Shown: piece after piece, positions 7,879-17,107 of the stretch | How the letters are laid out: every line of letters starts with the position of its first letter | Numbering within the stretch: position 1 is the stretch's first letter | From: Pedobacter caeni | Lineage (GTDB): Bacteria > Bacteroidota > Bacteroidia > Sphingobacteriales > Sphingobacteriaceae | DNA: 64,000 nt | Direction of reading: 5' to 3' | Assembly: GCF_900129215.1 (NCBI RefSeq) | Contig: NZ_FQUQ01000007.1 | Coordinates: 62,001 to 126,000 of the forward strand | The notes under the pieces: generated by a model | The model's database searches: none | Told to the model about the DNA's origin: nothing | Seen by the model: the letters and a program-made list of their open reading frames with translations, nothing else | Translations under genes and position numbers: made by a program

Positions 7879-9156
7879 TCAATGGAATTGTGCTGTTTCC
7901 GTACTGTCTTTCATCGCCATAGTTGAGGCTGTTCCCTGTTGCACTGTACTCTGTACACAGTCGAAATAACCGGTTCCAACGAAACTCTGATGTTTCACCG
8001 CTTTAAATCCATGTTCCTGCAATGCAAACTCCCTTTGTTGCAACTTAGAGAAGCCAGCCATCCCAGTTTGCTTATAAGATTGGGACAACTCAAACATAGA
8101 CGTATTCAGGGCGTGGAATCCTGCCAGTGTAATGAACTGAAAACGATAGCCCAATGCAGCGAGGTCTTCCCTGAATGTTTCCATTTCCAGCTCGGTCAGG
8201 TGTTTACTCCAATTGAAAGATGGTGAACAATTATAAGCCAGCATTTTCCCCGGATAAACTGCATGGATAGCCTCTGCAAATTCCCTTGCAATAGTCAGAT
8301 CAGGCTGAGAAGTTTCCATCCAGATCATATCAGCATATGGCGCATAGGATAACCCACGGGAAATACATTGCCCGAGCCCATTTCTTACCGTGTAAAAGCC
8401 TTCATTGGTGCGTTCTCCGGTAATAAATTCCTGATCCCTGACATCGATGTCAGAAGTGATCAGATTTGCTGCTTCTGCGTCGGTACGTGCAATGATAATG
8501 GAGGAAACATTCATCACGTCCGCAGCCAGCCTTGCGGCAATTAATTTATTAATGGCTTCCTGAGTTGGAACCAATACTTTTCCGCCCAAATGCCCACATT
8601 TTTTTGCTGAAGACAACTGATCTTCGAAATGAACTCCTGAAGCCCCTGCTTCGATCATTGCTTTCATCAACTCAAAGGCGTTTAAGTTGCCACCGAAACC
8701 GGCTTCCGCATCCGCAATAACCGGAGCCATCCAGTCTTTTGAATTATCTCCGTTTACAGAATCGATCTGTTCACAGCGTAATAATGCATTGTTAATTCTT
8801 TTCACCACATCAGGTACTGAGTTCACCGGATATAGGGACTGATCCGGATACATTGCTCCAGAGGAATTTGCATCAGCAGCAACCTGCCAACCACTCAAAT
8901 AAATCGCGTCTAGGCCTGCTGCGACTTCCTGCACAGCCTGATTTCCTGTCAGGGCACCCAAAGCGGCAACATAAGATTGTGCTTTCAGTTTTTCCCATAA
9001 TTTCTCTGCCCCGTTTCTGGCCAAAGTATATTCAATTTCTACTTTGCTACGCAATTTCAAAACTTCTTCTGCGGTGTAAGGCCGGATGATCCCATCCCAT
9101 CTCGGGTTGGTCTTCCATTCGGTAAATAGTCGGGTTGCTTTAGGATCTGTTCCCAT
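7879..9156 (-). CDS. aceA: Isocitrate lyase
   Basis: This enzyme cleaves isocitrate to glyoxylate and succinate, the first step of the glyoxylate shunt, which allows growth on acetate and fatty acids. The catalytic motif KKCGH is present at residues 185-189 with nucleophile C187. At 425 residues it has the length of the compact bacterial form. It lies 39 nt downstream of the malate synthase gene on the same strand, so the two shunt enzymes form an operon. Control probably comes from the divergent RamB-like regulator and the palindrome in front of aceB. Confidence 0.96.
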   Translation of the reverse strand: MGTDPKATRLFTEWKTNPRWDGIIRPYTAEEVLKLRSKVEIEYTLARNGAEKLWEKLKAQSYVAALGALTGNQAVQEVAAGLDAIYLSGWQVAADANSSGAMYPDQSLYPVNSVPDVVKRINNALLRCEQIDSVNGDNSKDWMAPVIADAEAGFGGNLNAFELMKAMIEAGASGVHFEDQLSSAKKCGHLGGKVLVPTQEAINKLIAARLAADVMNVSSIIIARTDAEAANLITSDIDVRDQEFITGERTNEGFYTVRNGLGQCISRGLSYAPYADMIWMETSQPDLTIAREFAEAIHAVYPGKMLAYNCSPSFNWSKHLTELEMETFREDLAALGYRFQFITLAGFHALNTSMFELSQSYKQTGMAGFSKLQQREFALQEHGFKAVKHQSFVGTGYFDCVQSTVQQGTASTMAMKDSTETAQFH

Positions 9157-9195
9157 GATGGTTGATTTTTAGGTTAACATTTACATTGATTTTTT

Positions 9196-10911
9196 TTATA
9201 CGTTTATTATTTTTTCTTCAGGTATCAGGAAGGTAGCTGTACTGCCATTTGTGCTCAGTTCTTCTTCGCAAACTTTTCTTTCATCGCTGGAAAGGATGAG
9301 TTCATAGCCTGGCAGGGTTAAAAAATCAACCCATTTATCCTGAACAATCAGTTTATTGAAAATGCAGATTGCCTGAACGTATTGACCATCCTGATAAGCT
9401 TTACTTCCTACCGTGCTTCTGATTTGCTCAATCTCATCATCCCTCATATCCTCATACAAAGTATGGTTGATGACCCTGCCATCGGCCAGTTTCGCTTTAT
9501 TTTGCAACCATTGCCATATCTGCGCCCTGCAAATTTCTGCGGTAGCTGCGTCTTCCATCAGGTTGTGTATGGCTGCGGCACCATTTCCACGAAGCCAGCT
9601 TTCGAGGTACAGAATTCCAACGTTGATATTCTGTCTTAACCCTTCTTCGGTTATTGTTCCTTCCGGCAATGCGAGTAATTCATCTGCTGTACAAACAAAA
9701 TCTTCCCGTTTTATATGGAGCTGGTTTGGCGTTTTCATGCCTGCATCAAATATTTCTTTAGCAATGGTAACCAACCCGGGATGTGCAACCCAGGTGCCAT
9801 CGTGGCCATCGGTGACCTCCCTTAGTTTATCTGCTTTTACTTTTTTTATAGCGGCTTCATTAGCCAGTTCATTGTTCTTTATTGGAATTTGTGCCGCCAT
9901 CCCTCCGATCGCATGCGCGCCACGTTTATGGCAGGTCCGTATCACCAACTGTGTATATGCCCTCATAAACGGGACAGTCATATTTACCTGTGAACGGTCA
10001 GGAAAAACATATCCGGGAACATTTCTGAATTTCTTAATGAAAGAGAAAATATAATCCCACCGCCCGCAGTTCATTCCTGCAGAATGGTCTCTCAACTCAA
10101 ACAGGATTTCATTCAGCTGAAACGGGGCAAGAATGGTTTCTACCAATACCGTTGCTTTGATGCTTCCATGAGTCACACCACAATATTCCTGTGTGAATAC
10201 AAATACATCATTCCAAAGTCTGGCCTCTCTATGGCTTTCCAATTTGGGCAGATAGAAATATGGTCCTGTTCCATTTTGCAATAGTGTTTTGGCATTATGG
10301 AAAAAGTAAAGTCCAAAATCCAGTAAACTTCCACTGATGGCTTCGCCATTAATTTCAATGTGTTTTTCTTCTAAATGCCAGCCTCTTGGGCGAACGAATA
10401 AAGTTGCAGTGTGCTCATCCAGTTTGTATTCTTTTCCATTATCCGGATTGACAAAACGAATGGACCGGTTAATGGCATCCCGTAAATTGATCTGGCCATC
10501 GATAATATTCTCCCATTTTGGGGAATTACTATCCTCAAAATCCGCCATAAAAACATTAGCTCCGGAATTCATTGCATTGATGATCATCTTACGATCAACC
10601 GGGCCGGTAATTTCCACACGACGGTCCTGAATATCTTCCGGTATGGGAGCAATCTCCCAGTCGCTGTTTCGGATTTCCATCGTTTCCGGAAGAAAGCGGG
10701 GCTTCCATCCGGCATCAATTTTTTGCTGCACTACATCTCTTTCTTTTAGCAGGGATTTGCGGTGCACATTAAACTGGAGGTGCAATGCCTTAATAAACTG
10801 CAGTGCATCATCCCCAAGTATTTCCTGATAAGCTTCCTGGAACGGAGCTTTAATGGTCATGCCTTCCGGGGCATGGTTCCATTTGCTGGGGTGGTTCATA
10901 ATTGATGTCAT
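9196..10911 (-). CDS. aceB: Malate synthase A
   Basis: This enzyme condenses glyoxylate with acetyl-CoA to give malate, the second step of the glyoxylate shunt. The malate synthase signature RDHSAGMNCGRWDYIFS is at residues 274-290, and the VRPRGW motif near residue 174 supplies the active-site arginine. At 571 residues it is slightly longer than the usual A-form of about 530. A second in-frame ATG 12 nt downstream is an alternative start. It is the first gene of the aceBA operon and is divergent from the RamB-like regulator. On its own strand the inverted repeat lies about 35-55 nt upstream of the start, where a regulator could block transcription. Confidence 0.96.
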   Translation of the reverse strand: MTSIMNHPSKWNHAPEGMTIKAPFQEAYQEILGDDALQFIKALHLQFNVHRKSLLKERDVVQQKIDAGWKPRFLPETMEIRNSDWEIAPIPEDIQDRRVEITGPVDRKMIINAMNSGANVFMADFEDSNSPKWENIIDGQINLRDAINRSIRFVNPDNGKEYKLDEHTATLFVRPRGWHLEEKHIEINGEAISGSLLDFGLYFFHNAKTLLQNGTGPYFYLPKLESHREARLWNDVFVFTQEYCGVTHGSIKATVLVETILAPFQLNEILFELRDHSAGMNCGRWDYIFSFIKKFRNVPGYVFPDRSQVNMTVPFMRAYTQLVIRTCHKRGAHAIGGMAAQIPIKNNELANEAAIKKVKADKLREVTDGHDGTWVAHPGLVTIAKEIFDAGMKTPNQLHIKREDFVCTADELLALPEGTITEEGLRQNINVGILYLESWLRGNGAAAIHNLMEDAATAEICRAQIWQWLQNKAKLADGRVINHTLYEDMRDDEIEQIRSTVGSKAYQDGQYVQAICIFNKLIVQDKWVDFLTLPGYELILSSDERKVCEEELSTNGSTATFLIPEEKIINV

Positions 10912-10947
10912 GGTTGTAAGTTTTATGCAAGATACGGATTATTCTCA

Positions 10948-10986
10948 ATTAGCGAAATATTCGCTAATATTTTTTTTTTCGTTAAC
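10948..10986. promoter_or_regulatory. Inverted-repeat operator between aceB and the RamB-like regulator
   Basis: A perfect palindrome ATTAGCGAA-N3-TTCGCTAAT (positions 10948-10968) lies in the divergent intergenic region. A third, imperfect half-site TTCGTTAAC follows at 10978-10986, nearer the regulator gene. The arrangement fits a site through which the regulator controls both aceBA and itself. The sequence shows the symmetry directly; the binding partner is inferred. Confidence 0.65.
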
Positions 10987-11012
10987 CAGGTTCTTTTTCC
11001 TACTTTAGCCAT

Positions 11013-12491
11013 ATGATAACCGACAATGATAGCGTACGTCTAATTTTAGGACTGAAAGTCAAGGCTTTAAGACAAGAGAAAGGACTCTCTTATCAGCAGC
11101 TAGCTGAAAAAACAGGCATGTCACTCTCTTATGTACATGATATTGAGACTGGAAAAAAGTTCCCAAAAGCCGATAAAATACTCTCATTGGCAAAAATTCT
11201 GGGTGTTGATTATGATTATCTGGTGTCATTAAGAGCCAACAAAAAACTACAGCCGATTATAGATCTGATCAATTCTGATTTTATAAATGCAGTTCCATGG
11301 GACCATTTTGGACTCACTCCGGCATCACTTTTAGATCTTTTTTCGAACACCCCCGATAAAGTAACAGCCTTCATCAGTACACTTCTTAAAATCTCCAGGA
11401 GTTATCAGTTATCAAAAGAAAATTTTTACAATGCAGCGCTTCGCTCTTATCAGGACCTTCATGACAATCATTTTGAAGAGCTTGAAGACGCAGTAAGAAA
11501 CTTCAGGGAGGAATATAAATGGGACGAGGACCTAAAAGCAGAAACTCCCCTGCTTGAAGGCATTTTAAACAAAATAGGAATTCAGGTAAACCGCAAGCGG
11601 ATGAACAGCATGGAAGCCCTGCAGGGACTCCGTTCTTTTTACGCCAAAACCAGCAAAACATTTTACATCAATAAGGGCATGAGCCCTGCGCAGGAGAAGT
11701 TTTTACTGGCCAGAGAAATCGCTTTTCAATACCTGAACATCACCGAAAGACCCTATGAAACGATCATACAGCACAGTGACTCCTTCGACATCATGCTCAA
11801 CAACTTCAAAGCTTCTTATTTTGGGGTAGCCCTGCTGATGCAGGAAGAAAAGTTCGTAGAAGATGTAAAACGGATCATGATGCAGTCAAAATGGGATGAT
11901 AAGGCATGGCTAAACCTATGGACCGAGTATGAGGTTACCCCTGAAATGATGGTGCAAAGGCTGACCAATGTCTTGCCAAAACACTTCAGCATTGATCAGC
12001 TTTTCTTTTTGCGCATTTCGGGAGATGTTAAAAAAGATGAATTTGAGATCACGAAAGAGTTACACCTCTCCCAATTGCATAACCCCCACGCCAACGCCAG
12101 ACATGAACATTATTGCCGCCGTTGGGTATCGATCAATTCCCTAAAACACACCGCCAATCTGCTGAACGCAAAAAAATACAAACACCCGATTGTGGAAGCT
12201 CAAATTTCTCAATATTGGCAAACACACAACCGGTATCTATGCATTTCCATTTCAAAACCAACAGGAAAAGGGAATGAGATGATTAGCGTAACCCTTGGGT
12301 TGTTGATAGATCAGAAGCTTCTTCAGGCCATGTCATTTGTAAATGACACTGCTATTCCAGTAAAAACAGTACACACCACCTGTGAACGCTGTGGAATCAT
12401 GGACTGCATGGAAAGAGCTGCTCCCCCAACTGAAATCCTGAAAGAACAAAAACAGGAAAAAATCAATAACGCCCTAAAGCAGCTCCAATAA
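11013..12491 (+). CDS. RamB/ScfR-like regulator of acetate or fatty-acid metabolism
   Basis: This is a DNA-binding regulator with three parts. An XRE-type helix-turn-helix lies at about residues 10-68 (YQQLAEKTGMSLSYVHDIETG). The middle IrrE/ImmA-like domain has a degenerate metalloprotease helix (LAREIAFQYL in place of HExxH), so it is probably not a protease. The C-terminal DUF2083-type domain ends with the cysteine cluster CERCGIMDCMERAAPP. Actinobacterial relatives (RamB) repress glyoxylate-cycle genes, and the divergent position next to aceBA supports the same job here. A TACTTTAG box just before the ATG suggests a very short 5' leader. A small secreted-protein gene begins 6 nt after the stop. 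Confidence 0.88.
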   Translation: MITDNDSVRLILGLKVKALRQEKGLSYQQLAEKTGMSLSYVHDIETGKKFPKADKILSLAKILGVDYDYLVSLRANKKLQPIIDLINSDFINAVPWDHFGLTPASLLDLFSNTPDKVTAFISTLLKISRSYQLSKENFYNAALRSYQDLHDNHFEELEDAVRNFREEYKWDEDLKAETPLLEGILNKIGIQVNRKRMNSMEALQGLRSFYAKTSKTFYINKGMSPAQEKFLLAREIAFQYLNITERPYETIIQHSDSFDIMLNNFKASYFGVALLMQEEKFVEDVKRIMMQSKWDDKAWLNLWTEYEVTPEMMVQRLTNVLPKHFSIDQLFFLRISGDVKKDEFEITKELHLSQLHNPHANARHEHYCRRWVSINSLKHTANLLNAKKYKHPIVEAQISQYWQTHNRYLCISISKPTGKGNEMISVTLGLLIDQKLLQAMSFVNDTAIPVKTVHTTCERCGIMDCMERAAPPTEILKEQKQEKINNALKQLQ

Positions 12492-12497
12492 CAAAGA

Positions 12498-13193
12498 ATG
12501 ATCTCTTACAAATCCATCCTGTTTTCATTAGTACTCTTTACCACAATTTCAATCGTAAACGCCCAAAGCAAGGCCATATTTAAAGAAAACTTCAAAAAAG
12601 ACGATCTTCAGAAACACTGGTTAAGCCTCAACGGCAGCTGGGAAGTCAAAGACCAGACGATCAGGGGGAACAAGGACGCAAATTGGGCCATTCTACTCTG
12701 CAATAAGCCCCTTCCTGAAAATTACATCCTGACCTTCTCTTCTCTGGTTGAACCCGGGGCCTATTTATTTGAAGTAATGCTGAACATCAACCGTGAGCGC
12801 TTTCTTGGCATCTTGCTCAATCAATTTGAAAACAGGGTCGCAATTGAAGATCGGGGCCTGTTTGCCAATCTGGATATGCCGGGAAGTTTGATACATAGCG
12901 TGGGGCATATTGGCACCATGCCAAAAGTATCAAGGCCAAAAGTGCATACCTGGCAAGACTGGAAAATACAAAAAGCAGGAAATGAATTTTTTGTATGGAT
13001 AAACGATGAAGCGATTACTTCTTTTAAAGATTCCTCTGGTTTTGTTAAAACCAGAGGGCAATTTGGCTTTGCAGTCAATGGCAAAGCTTCGATTAAAAAC
13101 ATAGAATTAAGAAAACTAAGGGAAGAAAGCGCTCTTCCTCCGGGGAATTTTAAAGGAAAACCTCTTATCAAACCTTTTTTTGTTTTTGAGTAG
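12498..13193 (+). CDS. Secreted protein of unknown function, concanavalin/DUF1080-like fold
   Basis: I do not recognise a specific family. Residues 1-22 form a signal peptide (ISIVNA/QSK), so the 231-residue product is exported. The mature part (WLSLNGSWEVKDQTIRG; FFVWINDEAITSFKDSSGFVKTRGQFGFAV) has the rhythm of DUF1080/LamG-like jelly-roll domains that often bind or cleave glycans, but no catalytic residues can be assigned. It starts 6 nt after the RamB-like regulator gene and probably shares its transcript. A hairpin terminator follows about 40 nt after the stop. Confidence 0.7.
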   Translation: MISYKSILFSLVLFTTISIVNAQSKAIFKENFKKDDLQKHWLSLNGSWEVKDQTIRGNKDANWAILLCNKPLPENYILTFSSLVEPGAYLFEVMLNINRERFLGILLNQFENRVAIEDRGLFANLDMPGSLIHSVGHIGTMPKVSRPKVHTWQDWKIQKAGNEFFVWINDEAITSFKDSSGFVKTRGQFGFAVNGKASIKNIELRKLREESALPPGNFKGKPLIKPFFVFE

Positions 13194-13233
13194 CCGGGAA
13201 GAAAAAGCGTTTCATAAGTCTCCTTCTGGAAAC

Positions 13234-13272
13234 AAAAAAGGCTTCAAACAGAAATGTTTGAAGCCTTTTTTA
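13234..13272. terminator. Bidirectional terminator hairpin
   Basis: Arms AAAAAAGGCTTCAAACA and TGTTTGAAGCCTTTTTT surround a GAAA loop. The A-tract and T-tract are symmetric, so the hairpin can end the secreted-protein gene on the plus strand and the tRNA-Ser transcript on the minus strand. Confidence 0.9.
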
Positions 13273-13292
13273 TCGCGTTTTGCTAAAATCTG

Positions 13293-13380
13293 CGGAGAGA
13301 GAGGGATTCGAACCCTCGATACCCTTTTGAGGTATACACACTTTCCAGGCGTGCTCCTTCAACCACTCGGACACCTCTCC
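13293..13380 (-). tRNA. tRNA-Ser (anticodon GGA)
   Basis: Read on the minus strand the gene starts GGAGAGGTGTCCGAGTGG and ends with the T-arm GGGTTCGAATCCC and TCTCTCC plus discriminator G. The acceptor stem pairs with one G-T wobble. The anticodon loop is CTGGAAA, giving anticodon GGA, which reads UCC and UCU. A long variable arm (TGTATACCTCAAAAGGGTATC) marks it as a class II serine tRNA. CCA is not encoded. The gene ends close to the bidirectional terminator. Confidence 0.96.
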
Positions 13381-13427
13381 TTTTTGCGGATTGCAAAAGT
13401 AGAAAAAAAATTGAATGCTACAGCATT

Positions 13428-14858
13428 TTAATCAATAACTGTAATTTTTAACATATTGGTTTTTCCTTTTCTTTCCATTGGAATAGCCGCAGTGTTAATG
13501 ATCACATCACCTTTTTTGATCATTTTATGCTTTTTAAGCAGGTTATTTACGTCCTGAATGGTTTCATCAGTGCTTTCAAATTTATCGTAATAGAAGCCCT
13601 GAACACCCCATAATAAGCTCACTGTATTTAACAATGCAAGATTACTTGTAAAAATATAAGTTAATGCTTTAGGTCTGTGGCTTGAAATTTCAAAAGCAGT
13701 ATATCCGCTTAAAGTCATTGACACAATACCAACCGCATTTGTTTGTTTCGATAAGAAGCATGCCGTATCACAGATTGCATCGCTCAGGAAGCTCTCAGAC
13801 TTCGGTTTAAGGAACTTTTCAGGGTGGAACGGATAGTTGTTCACTTCAATGTTCTGGATGATTTTCTGCATGGTCTCAATAACGATCAGTGGAAATTCAC
13901 CTACTGAAGTTTCACCACTTAACATCACTGCATCTGCACCATCAAGAACAGAATTGGCTACGTCATTTACCTCAGCACGTGTTGGTCTTGGCGTAGTGAT
14001 CATACTTTCCAGCATTTGAGTCGCAATAATCACTGGTTTTGACGCTGCTCTACATTTCTGAACGATCATTTTTTGTAACAATGGAACTTCTTCCATCGGC
14101 ATTTCCACTCCGAGGTCACCACGGGCAACCATAATTCCGTCCGATACAGCAATGATCTCATCAATGTTAGCAATTGCCTCAGGTTTCTCAATTTTAGCGA
14201 TTACGCGGGCTGTTTTACCTCTTTGTTTGATGATATCTTTCAGTTCTACAATGTCTTCTGCATTACGAACAAAAGAAAGTCCGATCCATTCTACATCGTT
14301 TTCGAGAACGAATTCTAAATTTTTACGATCCTCCACGGTAAGAGAAGGGATAGAAACTTTAGTATTTGGAAGGTTTACCCCTTTTCTTGAAGTCAGAATT
14401 CCGCCATGAACAATTTCACAAACCACCTCATCAACAAGGTTAGTTTCAATCACACGCATCTGCAGTTTACCATCATCCAACAGGATAATTTCACCTGCTT
14501 TTACGTCCTTTGGAAAGGTATCATAAGTGATGTAAATACGTTCTTCGTTTCCGATACATTCTTTGGTTGTAATGACCGTTCTGTTTCCGTTAACTAAATG
14601 AATACCACCATCTTTCACCATTCCAATCCTAATCTTAGGTCCTTGTAAATCAGCAAGAATACCTACGTTATAATTGTGTTTTTTATTAAGACTGCGGATG
14701 GTATCTAGGACCTCCTGGTGATCTGCCTGAGAACCGTGAGAAAAATTTAATCTGCATACGTCGAGTCCGGCGTTAAACATGCTAAATAAAACTTCTGGCT
14801 TAGCTGAAGCAGGACCGAGTGTCGCTACGATTTTTGTTCTAGAATGAAATGGTTTCAT
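13428..14858 (-). CDS. pyk: Pyruvate kinase
   Basis: This enzyme converts phosphoenolpyruvate and ADP to pyruvate and ATP in glycolysis. The N-terminal TKIVATLGPAS, the barrel motif VRNAEDIVELKDII and the active-site signature IAKIEKPEAIANIDEI are present, as is the downstream MVARGDLGVEMP loop. At 476 residues it is a full-length tetrameric-type enzyme, with the C-terminal regulatory domain running from about residue 350. The next gene on the same strand, coding for an IPExxxVDY protein, ends 138 nt upstream, the arrangement I know from other Bacteroidota. Confidence 0.97.
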   Translation of the reverse strand: MKPFHSRTKIVATLGPASAKPEVLFSMFNAGLDVCRLNFSHGSQADHQEVLDTIRSLNKKHNYNVGILADLQGPKIRIGMVKDGGIHLVNGNRTVITTKECIGNEERIYITYDTFPKDVKAGEIILLDDGKLQMRVIETNLVDEVVCEIVHGGILTSRKGVNLPNTKVSIPSLTVEDRKNLEFVLENDVEWIGLSFVRNAEDIVELKDIIKQRGKTARVIAKIEKPEAIANIDEIIAVSDGIMVARGDLGVEMPMEEVPLLQKMIVQKCRAASKPVIIATQMLESMITTPRPTRAEVNDVANSVLDGADAVMLSGETSVGEFPLIVIETMQKIIQNIEVNNYPFHPEKFLKPKSESFLSDAICDTACFLSKQTNAVGIVSMTLSGYTAFEISSHRPKALTYIFTSNLALLNTVSLLWGVQGFYYDKFESTDETIQDVNNLLKKHKMIKKGDVIINTAAIPMERKGKTNMLKITVID

Positions 14859-14996
14859 TTTGGTTATTTAAATTTATATGGACCAACAAAATGAAGGTTT
14901 TGATGTCTAAAACCGATGTTGGCCTGGTTATTAATATTTTTTTTCTGATGTTGTAAAATCAAATATAGTGTATTTAATACACCTTCAATATAAAAT

Positions 14997-15416
14997 TTAC
15001 ATTACCAAATTTTCACGGGACCTTAACTTACGCGGATCTATCTGCGCAGCTACCTGAATATCAGATAGTTTATTTAATCCTGCAAGAATAAAATTAAGGT
15101 CTTCTTTGTCAATATACTGATGAATAATCATAAAAAAATCAACTTTGTTCATTTCAGGAATTAAAAATCCTTCAGCGTTTCGGTTATTGATGATGTAATA
15201 CTCAATTTCACCCTGTTCCACAAAAAAATAATACTTGGAAAAAGCCAGCGGATTTTCATCAATATTGAAGTAAACCTCGTGATCATCAATCTTTTCGAAG
15301 TCAAAATTCAGACTGGTATTGATTTTATGACAGAGCACATAATCCTTCAAAGAAGCCGTAATTGCGATTAAAACGAAGTCAAGATCCAGGGATAGTTTTA
15401 AATAAGTTTTGTTCAA
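14997..15416 (-). CDS. IPExxxVDY family protein
   Basis: This is a small conserved Bacteroidota protein of unknown function, named after its motif, here IPEMNKVDF at about residues 103-111. The 139-residue product is acidic and soluble with no signal peptide. The start codon is TTG (TTGAACAAAACT), supported by an upstream TAATTTTG promoter box and by the family's usual N-terminus (MNKTxLKL). It lies between pyk and the divergent acpP-fabF-rnc operon, the conserved context of this family. Its function is unknown, so a metabolic role is only a guess from the location. Confidence 0.85.
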   Translation of the reverse strand: MNKTYLKLSLDLDFVLIAITASLKDYVLCHKINTSLNFDFEKIDDHEVYFNIDENPLAFSKYYFFVEQGEIEYYIINNRNAEGFLIPEMNKVDFFMIIHQYIDKEDLNFILAGLNKLSDIQVAAQIDPRKLRSRENLVM

Positions 15417-15438
15417 AACACGCTTTTTTAGGGAAATA

Positions 15439-15446
15439 CAAAATTA
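15439..15446 (-). promoter_or_regulatory. -7 promoter box of the IPExxxVDY gene
   Basis: On the minus strand this reads TAATTTTG, matching the Bacteroidota -7 consensus TAnnTTTG. It lies 22 nt before the TTG start codon and so supports that start. Confidence 0.5.
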
Positions 15447-15509
15447 TAAAACTAATTTTACATTGATGTTCAAAATAAAAACATTAAAATTGGAAGAGAA
15501 ATAAAAACA

Positions 15510-15540
15510 TTTGAAATGTGTAAATATTTATTTTTCTTTG
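15510..15540 (+). promoter_or_regulatory. Promoter of acpP-fabF-rnc
   Basis: A TTTG element is followed after 19 nt by TTTCTTTG, close to the Bacteroidota -33 TTTG and -7 TAnnTTTG pattern with the expected spacing. It lies 34 nt before the acpP start. Confidence 0.6.
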
Positions 15541-15574
15541 CACTGAATTATTTAACCATTAAATTATAAACATT

Positions 15575-15811
15575 ATGTCTGATATTGCTTCAAGAGTTAA
15601 GGCTATTATCGTTGAAAAATTAGGTGTGGATGAAAACGAAGTTACACCAGAGGCTTCTTTCACTAACGACTTGGGTGCGGATTCTTTAGATACAGTAGAA
15701 CTTATTATGGAGTTCGAAAAAGAATTCAATGTAGCGATTCCTGATGATCAGGCTGAAACTATTGGTACTGTTGGTCAAGCAATTGCTTACTTAGAGAAAA
15801 ACGTTAAGTAA
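15575..15811 (+). CDS. acpP: Acyl carrier protein
   Basis: This is the carrier of growing fatty-acyl chains. The 78-residue acidic protein has the phosphopantetheine attachment serine S37 in the motif GADSLDTVELIM. It is followed after 28 nt by fabF and then rnc, the classic acpP-fabF-rnc order. Two short repeats (CCGTATAA and TCCGTATAA) fill the spacer before fabF. Confidence 0.98.
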   Translation: MSDIASRVKAIIVEKLGVDENEVTPEASFTNDLGADSLDTVELIMEFEKEFNVAIPDDQAETIGTVGQAIAYLEKNVK

Positions 15812-15839
15812 AAATACGGTCTCCGTATAATCCGTATAA

Positions 15840-17093
15840 ATGGAATTAAAAAGAGTAGTAGTTACAGGGTTGGGTGCGCTCACTCCAATTGGCAATACGA
15901 TCCCGGAATTCTGGGATGGTTTGCTGAATGGCGTGAGCGGCGCTGGCCCTATTACAGGTTTTGACACATCAAAGTTCAAGACGAAGTTTGCATGTGAACT
16001 TAAAAACTTCAACCCTGAAGATTTTTTGGATAAAAAAGAAGCCCGCAAGTTAGATCCATTTGTTCAATACGCTTTAGTAGCTACAGATGAGGCTGTAAAG
16101 GATGGTAATTTTGATTTTTCTCAACTTGACACCAACCGTATAGGCGTTATCTGGGGTTCTGGTATTGGCGGTTTTAAAACATTTCAGGATGAAATGAAGA
16201 ACTTCTTTTTAGGCGATGGTACTCCTCGTATAAATCCGTTCTTTATTCCCAAAGTAATTATTGACATCGTCCCTGGCCATATTTCCATAAAATATGGTTT
16301 ACGCGGACCCAATTTCGCTACCGTTTCTGCTTGTGCTTCTTCTACTAACGCCATGATTGACGCTTACAACTATATTCGTTTGAATATGTGTGATGTCATC
16401 ATCAGCGGGGGTTCTGAAGCAATTATCAATGAAGCGGGAATCGGAGGATTTAATGCAATGCATGCCCTTTCGACCAGAAATGATGATCCGAAAACTGCAT
16501 CCAGACCATTTGACAAAGACAGAGATGGATTTGTTGCCGGTGAAGGTGCAGGAACAATTATCCTGGAAGAACTGGAACATGCGAAAAAACGTGGTGCGAA
16601 GATCTATGCCGAATTAGTAGGTGGTGGAATGAGCGCAGATGCGAACCATATTACGGCACCCCATCCGCAGGGACTTGGTGCAAAAATGGTAATGACAAAT
16701 GCTTTAAATGATGCTGGTATGACTACCGGAGACATTGATTACATCAACGTCCATGGTACTTCTACCCCACTTGGAGACATCTCTGAGAGCAGGGCAATCG
16801 TCGACTTGTTTGGCGAAGATGCTTACAAATTAAACATCAGTTCTACAAAATCGATGACAGGCCATTTACTTGGCGCTGCAGGTGCTATTGAAGCGATTGC
16901 TGCAATTCTTGCGGTAAAGAACGACATAGTACCGCCTACAATAAATCACTTTACTGATGATCCTGATTTTGATCCTAAATTGAACTTTACGTTTAATAAG
17001 GCTCAAAAACGTACCATCCGTGCTGCACAAAGCAACACTTTTGGCTTCGGCGGACATAATGCATCTGTGATATTCAAAAAGTACGAAGAATAA
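15840..17093 (+). CDS. fabF: Beta-ketoacyl-ACP synthase II
   Basis: This enzyme elongates fatty acyl chains by condensing malonyl-ACP with acyl-ACP. The Cys-His-His catalytic triad is intact: C165 (TVSACASSTN), H305 (NVHGTSTPLGD) and H342 (KSMTGHLLGAAGA). The 417-residue length is normal. It follows acpP within the same operon. A hairpin after the stop may reduce read-through into rnc. Confidence 0.97.
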   Translation: MELKRVVVTGLGALTPIGNTIPEFWDGLLNGVSGAGPITGFDTSKFKTKFACELKNFNPEDFLDKKEARKLDPFVQYALVATDEAVKDGNFDFSQLDTNRIGVIWGSGIGGFKTFQDEMKNFFLGDGTPRINPFFIPKVIIDIVPGHISIKYGLRGPNFATVSACASSTNAMIDAYNYIRLNMCDVIISGGSEAIINEAGIGGFNAMHALSTRNDDPKTASRPFDKDRDGFVAGEGAGTIILEELEHAKKRGAKIYAELVGGGMSADANHITAPHPQGLGAKMVMTNALNDAGMTTGDIDYINVHGTSTPLGDISESRAIVDLFGEDAYKLNISSTKSMTGHLLGAAGAIEAIAAILAVKNDIVPPTINHFTDDPDFDPKLNFTFNKAQKRTIRAAQSNTFGFGGHNASVIFKKYEE

Positions 17094-17107
17094 GAATTAG
17101 TTTCTGT

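Noticed and set aside
9413..10054. Plus-strand 213-codon ORF
   Set aside because: It is a shadow on the opposite strand of aceB, whose motifs and length are clear.
13180..13431. Plus-strand ORF with a peptide beginning CGERGIRTLDTLLRYTH
   Set aside because: It is the antisense reading of the tRNA-Ser gene, a well-known false protein in databases.
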